From positions 1 to 64,000 of the forward strand of contig NW_025945897.1 in assembly GCF_000764305.2 (NCBI RefSeq): a stretch of DNA of 64,000 bases, given 5' to 3'. Below, one piece after another: positions 58,193 to 64,000 of this stretch. The notes beneath the pieces were generated by a model. The model had not been told where the DNA came from. It saw only the letters and a program-made list of their open reading frames with translations, and did no database searches. Positions within the stretch are counted from its first letter, which is position 1; the number at the start of each line of letters is the position of its first letter. Made by a program: the position numbers and the translations under genes. The stretch comes from Hyalella azteca. Lineage: Eukaryota > Arthropoda > Malacostraca > Amphipoda > Hyalellidae.

Positions 58193-59397
58193 TAGTCAGA
58201 TGGGGTAAGACAGGACCGAAATCACTAACAAGCCTGTAGCATCTAAACCATGAATAACTAAAAAACCCTAAACCTATCACAAGGTGTAGTTATGCAATGG
58301 GCTTCTAAGCTACAACTAAGATGCTTTGCATCTAACATAGTTTTCTGTACAGATTAAAAAAAGTGAGCTGGTCCCATCTTACCCCAGTGGGGTAAGATGG
58401 GGCTGGGGTAAGACAGGACCAACTGGTAATTCTTATGTTAGAAGGCTTTTAATAAAAGTACAAATCTGATATTCAATATTATCAATCTAGAAACACATTA
58501 TTTGATTAAACAACCACTTGTTACTGTTTTGTGTTGCGGGAAGTCAACTCTAATATCAGTCACATTGAAGATTTTGTCATGAGAAAACTTTGTTGACATT
58601 AAATGCAGCCATATGATCCATTTAGTCTTTTGAGTAAAAAATATAGATGATATTATATAGCTGGCATAGTTAAATATCATTTTATACTTTATTTTTGCTA
58701 GCAATAATAAGAAGTCCAAGAAACTTGCAAGAAACTCCAGTATTTTGGCAATAATGCCTTATTCAAGATTGAAATTTTCAAAGAAATTTGGTGAGAGTGA
58801 GCTAAAGATAAAAATTTTTACCAAATTACTCCAGTTACTGCATAATAATATATTCATTTAAAAACTATTTTTGATATACTGTAGGCCTGTAGGGTAATAG
58901 AGGACCATTTGTGGGGTAAGACTGGACCATATGTGGTGTAAGATAGGACCATTTGTGAGGTAAAACAGGATCATTTAGTGGTCCCATCTTACCCCATGTC
59001 CGGTCCTTTTTTACCCCATTTTAGAATACATGTCAGGCAGTAATGGTAGCAGGTAGGAATGCCAAGTATGTCTCAAAAGTTGCTTATTACTTGAGGTTAC
59101 TTGCCTACATCCACAAACCTGGCCAAAAAATTTTTTGTCATTAGACAGAGCTTATTTCCTAAAACAGGGTTAACTATTTTGTGACCCTTCTTCACATAGG
59201 TTTTCTTTAAAAATTAGACAGAAATTCAATATTTGCAGAAGAGGGTTGAAACAAACACTGAAATGACAGGCAATGATTGCTCTAACATATTCTTTTGTCA
59301 AATTAAATTTAGTGCAATTAGAATGCACTCCATGGGCAGGTCCTTTCTTACCCCATGAAGGCTGCGATCCTGTCTTACCACTTACCCCATTTCACTA
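58193..59397. mobile_element. GGGGTAAGACAGGACC element, copy 3 (~1.2 kb)
   Basis: Full-length-like copy in direct orientation, with the same motif clusters and a right end CTTACCCCATTTCACTATA. Compared with copy 1 it lacks the 56.33-56.66 kb segment and carries GTTGACATTAAATGCAGCC and what follows, as copy 2 does. Copies 2 and 3 are therefore the same subfamily and copy 1 a variant. Confidence 0.75.
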
Positions 59398-60572
59398 TAC
59401 CACCCACAGGCCACAATTTCTGCCACAAACCTTCAAGGCTTCAATACAATGTAGAAAAATGTTAGTTTAGCATAGCATGGAAAAAACATGACAGAATCAA
59501 AGTGATATCATCATTGTGCCATAGTGAACACCAAACTATCAACAGTCTGCAGACTAGAGTCAACTATTATGACAGTAAAGTACCTAAGAGCCACTGTGCA
59601 GAGAGTGAACAAAGATTTAAAGACCTACGGCGACGCATTATCGGCAAAATTTTTGCCTTCAGAAGATCTTGCCGACACATTTAGAAATTCTTGCATTTAA
59701 TATATTTCTCAGTCTTCAGCCAACTATTTAGAAAAAAAGTAAGGTTTCTGGTACTTTGGATGGATTACGATGCAGCGAAGCTTGTCCGGAAATCAGTTGC
59801 GATGAGTTCCCGCAAAAAATGTAAACAACATTTTTTAGACTGCGTAGTTTCGGTCGCATTAGAGCGGTCAGGCTGCTTTATTACTTGTTCAGTTGACACT
59901 TGCTGTACAACCGGACCGTTTTTAGGGTAAAATTAGTTATTTGGGGTAACACGTGCATGCAACCTTGTAATAAGTTCGTGGCTTGTAAATAGTTTGTCAT
60001 TACTCAGTGTAAATGGCTTTTCGTTAAAAATTACCCGGCGACGCATCTTTAAAATGGCCGGCGACGCTTTGGGCTTAAAAATCCATATATTGCCGACGCT
60101 GCATCCACCCTCTGCATAGTGGCCTAAGAGAATGATCAGATAAAGGAGGGCAATAGGCTAATTGTCTATCAAAAACGATTTATTTAAATTTAATTGCATT
60201 TTAAAATGTTTAGAGTTCTTTAGAATATACTTTTTTGCGACGACTAAGGTATCAGATAAAAAAATTTCAGTGCTGTTTCACTCCTTTGACCTTTCGCACT
60301 TACGAGTATAACTAGTGGCGTCACTTTTGAGGAAACACGTGAACTCGACAACAAATGGTTGTTATGACAACGCAGAAATATCGTCAATCCGGAATCATAA
60401 GCTATAAATTACAGATGAAATCAATGCTAACAATGTTTTTATTATAAAATTTTCGAGAAAATGTATCATATTCAATTCGTATTATAACAAATTCACCGTA
60501 CATATAAGCTGAGAAATCACAATTTTCACACAATATCCTCTTCACGTGGCCGAATCATAGAATAGATGCCCT
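59398..60572. other. No gene recognised
   Basis: Short ORFs without motifs. A word GGCGACGC recurs at 59629, 60038, 60060 and, as CCGACGCT, 60095, without forming an ordered array. Confidence 0.35.
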
Positions 60573-61100
60573 CTTGGACACTTTCCGGCCGGTCTCCAAG
60601 TTCAGTGAGCTTAAAATATCTGGTAAACTAATGAGCTTATCTTGATGAAACTGTGCACACGTTCAATAAAACCTAACGGTGATGTTTAAGTCATGTTCGC
60701 CTTTTCTATTTCGCCTTCAATTGTGAGTTATACGGTAATACGTATCAAAATTCTAAGTGAGCCTAATTTATCCATTATCATACGGTCCAGATTTGAGCAA
60801 ATCTTTCAATATAAATTTATGAACACCAAACTGTGACATTTAAGTTGTGGAAATTTTTTTCGATATCGCCTTCATTTGCGAGTTATATGATTATGCGATA
60901 CGACCGGTTTCAAAATTTAGACCGTATGGCTGTACAACTTGGAAAAGAAGGCGAAATAAAAATTATTACGACTTAAACATCACCATGAAGGTCCTACTGA
61001 ACGAATGTGCAAAGCTTCATCTAGCCTGCGTGAATTAATTTGGGATATATTTTAGGTTCACTGAAACTTGGAGACCGGCTGCGAATCCAGCCGTAAAAGT
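60573..61100. mobile_element. Inverted-repeat element ~0.53 kb
   Basis: GGACACTTTCCGGCCGGTCT CCAAGTTCAGTGA at the left and TCACTGAAACTTGGAGACCGG ... TTTTACGG ... GTGTCTAAG at the right are imperfect inverted ends. The interior itself is roughly palindromic (CCTAACGGTGATGTTTAAGT against ACTTAAACATCACCATGAAG). A one-sided relative lies at about 34190-34535. Confidence 0.6.
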
Positions 61101-61154
61101 GTCTAAGAGGTATAACTAAGGCGTAACTTAAAAGGTAATCACGATTTAAACACC

Positions 61155-61455
61155 ACCGCTAGGTCCAATTGAAGGGTCGCCTGCCGGAGACCTCCACTGC
61201 CCTGGATGTGATGGACCATCATGATTCCTTCCTTCCGGAACGTAGCCTTCAATAATTTTGGACAATCATATCTCGACCGTGCGTCGAACCAGCCCTCGGT
61301 CGAACCGCCACTCGACGAAGGACGATAAATTTTGGAACAGAACTGTCCTATCTGAAACCTAATTTCAGATGCGGTGAACGTAAAATTACGCAATTTGAAG
61401 TCGTATTCGATCCGCGGCCTGGTGGTGCACGGCAGGTTTTATGCAAGGCCGGAGG
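61155..61455. repeat. Dispersed repeat shared with 15.1-15.39 kb
   Basis: Inverted relative to the first copy: CACTGCCCTGGATGTGATGG, AACCAGCCCTCGGTCGAAC, GTCGTATTCGATCCGCGGC CTGGTGGTGCACGGCAGG. The CR1-like LINE insertion begins at its right edge. No coding function; family unassigned. Confidence 0.6.
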
Positions 61456-61916
61456 AGGGTACGTGGGGACCTCATTGAAGCATACAAGTATACTCATGGC
61501 TTATACAAGGTCCCAGAAGGATTACTAGAATTTGAAACAAGAACCAACACCAGGGGCCACGGCTATAAACTAAAAAAACTACATTGGAACACATCCATGC
61601 GGCAACATTTCTTCTCGCTTCGAGTCACCGACATGTGGAACAGCCTCCCTGATAGCATCATAGACGCTCCGAGCATAAACACCTTCAAAACCAGACTGGA
61701 TGAAGCTATGTAGGAGCATATGTTCAGTCTTAATTAAATGCCAAGCAAATTACGGACCAGGCAATAAGTCCAGCAGCTATCTTAATCAAGCGTCAGTTAT
61801 GGAAAAATCGTGTTCCAAAGGCCGGATCATTTGCGAATCAAATCACGAAAAGTTCAAGAATCGGAAACAGGCCATGGGCCTATTTCTCCAATGCCGACAT
61901 TTCTATTCTATTTTAT
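61456..61916 (+). pseudogene. CR1-like LINE ORF2 C-terminus and 3' end
   Basis: RRRVRGDLIEAYKYTHGLYK, LLEFETRTNTRGHGYKL and FFSLRVTDMWNSLPDSIIDA PSINTFKTRLDEAM form the C-terminal end of a CR1/L2-type reverse transcriptase ORF, stopping at 61713. The 3' untranslated end follows (CGGATCATTTGCGAATCAAA, AAGAATCGGAAACAGGCCATGG), with a TTCTATTCTATTTTATTC tail. This is the least damaged copy of the family here and serves as reference for the 1862, 5150, 5856 and 7755 copies. 5' truncated. Confidence 0.85.
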
Positions 61917-64000
61917 TCTTAAGCAGGGGAACCTCGGCCTCCCCTTCCCCCAACCCACACCTTTGGCCGCCTATCTTTCCTGGGACAACCTATGCCCTTA
62001 TCCTCCTCCCATCTTTTCTTCCTATTCGTCCTTCTTCTCCTGACCCAGGGTATCCATCCTAATCATGGCCCGTACCCCTGCTCAGTCTGCTCCCTCCCGG
62101 TTACATGGCAGTGCTACTCGTTTTTGTGCTCCATGTGCAACGCCTGGTGCCACAAGCGGTGCTCCGGCCTTCGCTCCATTCACCACTACTCCGCGGACTG
62201 GATCTGCCCTACGTGCAGACGGCCTGACCCGAGCCCACCCAGACCCCCTCCCCCCTCGCCCCAACGGCCTCCCCCCGTGCTTGCCTCCACTCGCCTCTGC
62301 GTCCTCCAGTTTAACTGCAATGGGATCCAATCCAACGCAGTTGAAATTGGTGCCTTCCTCGCACAGCACGATGTTGCGATTGCCTGCATCCAGGAGACGA
62401 AGCTCTCAGCGGCCTCCCGCCCTCCCTCTTTCCCTGGATACGCGCTGGAGCGTAGGGACCGTCCCGGGGCCATACTTTCAAAACTCGCTAAGTGATCGTA
62501 AGTATTTACGCTCTATTTTCTTGTCTATGATTGGTGGATTTTGCCTGAAAGGCCGTCAATTATTGGCTGATGAACTTACGATCTCTTAACTTTTTTTGAA
62601 AGTATAGGGCCTGGTGGCCACGGTGGCGGTCTCCTAATCCTGATCCGTCACGACATCCCGTACACCGGGCGTGATATTTCTCCCCTCCTGCGTGGCGACG
62701 CCATCATGGAGGCCATAGCCATCTCCACTCCGCTCAATGTCTCCCCTCTCTGTAATATCAATATATATATATCCCACCAGCCACCTCCTGCCCCCCGGGA
62801 TATTCCCCAGACCTCTCTGACATTGTCACCATCCCGGACAACTGTCTGATAGTGGGCGACTTCAACGCCCATCACCCCTCCTGGTTCTCCCACACCGAGG
62901 ACCAGAGAGCAGCAACGGGAGGAATCACCATCGACGATTTCATCTCTGGCTCCCCTTAGCTTTCCTCAACGAGGATTCGCCGACCCGCCTCCCCTTCCAC
63001 GGTCCGCCCTCCTCACCTGACCTCGCCATCATCACCGGGCAGCTACTACTCAGCACCTTATGGGCTCCTCAAGTCGCTCTAAACTCCGACTATTTGCCGA
63101 TCCTCCTTCATTTACCGCCCGCCGTGGAGTCCCCGGCTCCTCGGTCTGCCCGCTCTATACTAACTTTAAGAAAGCGGACTGGCCTGCCTACACGGCAGCA
63201 GTTGGAGCAGCGCTCGAGGCAGTCCCTCCCCCCACCTCGTGCGGAGGTGAGCCGACCCTCAGGGACTGCCTGACGGCTGCTGCCAAGCAGCACATCCCTG
63301 CGAGCTTTCGAAAGGAGTTCTCCCCCGCAGTCAGCCCTGGCACCCGGTTGCTCATGGAGCAACGGGATGACATCAGGGCGAACAACCCTAACAACCCCCG
63401 GCTCCCCGATCTCAACCTAGAAATCTCCACTTCAATACAAGCCCATGCCAGGAATACCTGGCGAACACATCTCGCCTCGTGCAACAGGCGAACTCACCAG
63501 TCAAAACACTGGAACCTTCTCCGGTCACTATCCGGAAAGCTTAGCCGCCCTCCACCCAACCAGCCAATCCAATTTGGTTAGACCCCCCCTCTCGTCGCGG
63601 CGCAAGATCTCCACCGCCTTCTGCAAACTATTCACCTCCATCGCTCCGCACTTCCAAAACCCATCCACCCGCCGCCTTATGCGTCGAATTTGGGCTGAGT
63701 ATCCCCTGGACAGGGACTTCGCCCCTTTCACCCATAACATGGTGAAACTCGCTATCAGAGCCGCTAACAATTCTTCCGCTCGGGGTCCGGATGGCCTCAC
63801 TGTTCTCCACCTCAAAAACCTTGGCCCAAGTGGCCTCCAGTTCCTCAGCCACATCTTTAATATCTCTATCTCCACGGCCTCCATTCCATCTATATGGAAA
63901 CACTCAATAATTATCCCGTTACTAAAACCAGGTAAACCTGGTAACCAGGGCTCCTCATACCGCCCCATCTCCCTCCTTTGTCCAGCGGTCAAGATCCTGG
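61917..64000 (+). pseudogene. Non-LTR retrotransposon ORF2 (PHD, endonuclease, RT), runs off window
   Basis: The start MPLSSSHLFFLFVLLLLTQG at 61992 leads into a PHD-like finger: CSVCSLPV...CSMCNAWCHKRCSGL...WICPTC. The AP-endonuclease follows (LQFNCNGIQSN, IACIQETKLS; then GGHGGGLLILIRHDIPY; then VGDFNAHHPSWFSH and, in another frame, SSPDLAIITGQ). The reverse-transcriptase N-terminus (SARGPDGLTVLHLKNLG, WKHSIIIPLLKPGK, SYRPISLLCPAVKIL) reaches the window end. A MITE at 62467, stops and several frameshifts make this copy dead. GC content is far above the surrounding DNA. It belongs to the Jockey/I/CR1-like group; the clade is not decided. Confidence 0.88.
62467..62611. mobile_element. MITE inside the ORF2 endonuclease domain
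   Basis: GGCCATACTTTCAAAACTCG CTAAGTGATCGTAAGT at the left pairs with ACTTACGATCTCTTAACTTT TTTTGAAAGTATAGGGCC at the right, giving ~35-bp inverted ends. It separates ALERRDRPG from GPGGHGGGLLILIRH. It is the same family as 26427-26551 in ANKLE2 intron 7. Confidence 0.85.

Noticed and set aside
63528..63992. 154-codon minus-strand ORF at the window end
   Set aside because: Antisense to the reverse-transcriptase frame (SARGPDGLTVL..., SYRPISLL...) of the LINE ORF2; a product of GC-rich sequence with few stops.

Overview
This is animal nuclear DNA: AT-rich, with long introns using GT-AG (once GC-AG) splice sites, and packed with mobile elements. The gene set, the CR1-, Jockey- and mariner-like repeats and the tRNA-derived SINE suggest an arthropod, perhaps a crustacean. 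That placement is inference; no host-specific marker is visible. Nothing looks prokaryotic, and there is no CRISPR array, rRNA or complete tRNA gene.

Four host genes can be supported. (1) ANKLE2, + strand, 22507-31954: fourteen exons whose phases all agree, giving 1344 residues with LEM, RNase H1 N-terminal-like and ankyrin segments. (2) A lysosomal Pro-X carboxypeptidase (PRCP, peptidase family S28), + strand, 44436-51927: nine exons with the full Ser-Asp-His triad. A second exon at 35877-36023 also encodes a signal peptide and could splice in phase to the same exon 2. (3) TMEM216-like tetraspan protein, - strand, 52802-53227. (4) CDC26, an anaphase-promoting complex subunit, - strand, 53388-53588. 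CDC26 and TMEM216 lie head to tail 160 bp apart. TMEM216 and PRCP are tail to tail, with opposing poly(A) signals about 25 bp apart.

Region by region: 1-22 kb holds only transposon remains. These are two broken Jockey-type ORF1 (gag-like) copies, each hit by the same hAT-type MITE; CR1-like LINE 3' ends with an ATTCT tail; a dimeric tRNA-type SINE sharing its 3' end with that LINE; several MITE families; and a head-to-head THAP / SWIM-zinc-finger pseudogene pair. 22-32 kb is ANKLE2, with a degenerate mariner-like element and a small MITE in its introns. 32-44 kb is repeats, a 1.5-1.75 kb near-identical duplication and a piggyBac-like element. 44-54 kb carries PRCP, TMEM216 and CDC26. 54-61 kb is MITEs plus three copies of a 1.2-1.4 kb element built around a GGGGTAAGACAGGACC motif. 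61-64 kb is a CR1-like fragment followed by a GC-rich non-LTR ORF2 pseudogene that runs off the window.

An important caution is that Tn5/Nextera mosaic-end sequences, three of them as complete back-to-back mate-pair junctions, remain in the sequence near 18.8, 40.9 and 43.2-43.3 kb, with single Ns at 40854 and 43261. Linkage across these points may be artificial. This affects the Jockey ORF1, the 39-43 kb duplication, the piggyBac interior and the link between the two PRCP first exons. I found no convincing new biological system. The best leads are the alternative PRCP signal-peptide exons, the LINE/SINE 3'-tail partnership, the element in PRCP intron 5 that seems to carry coding-like sequence, and the compact CDC26-TMEM216 pair.
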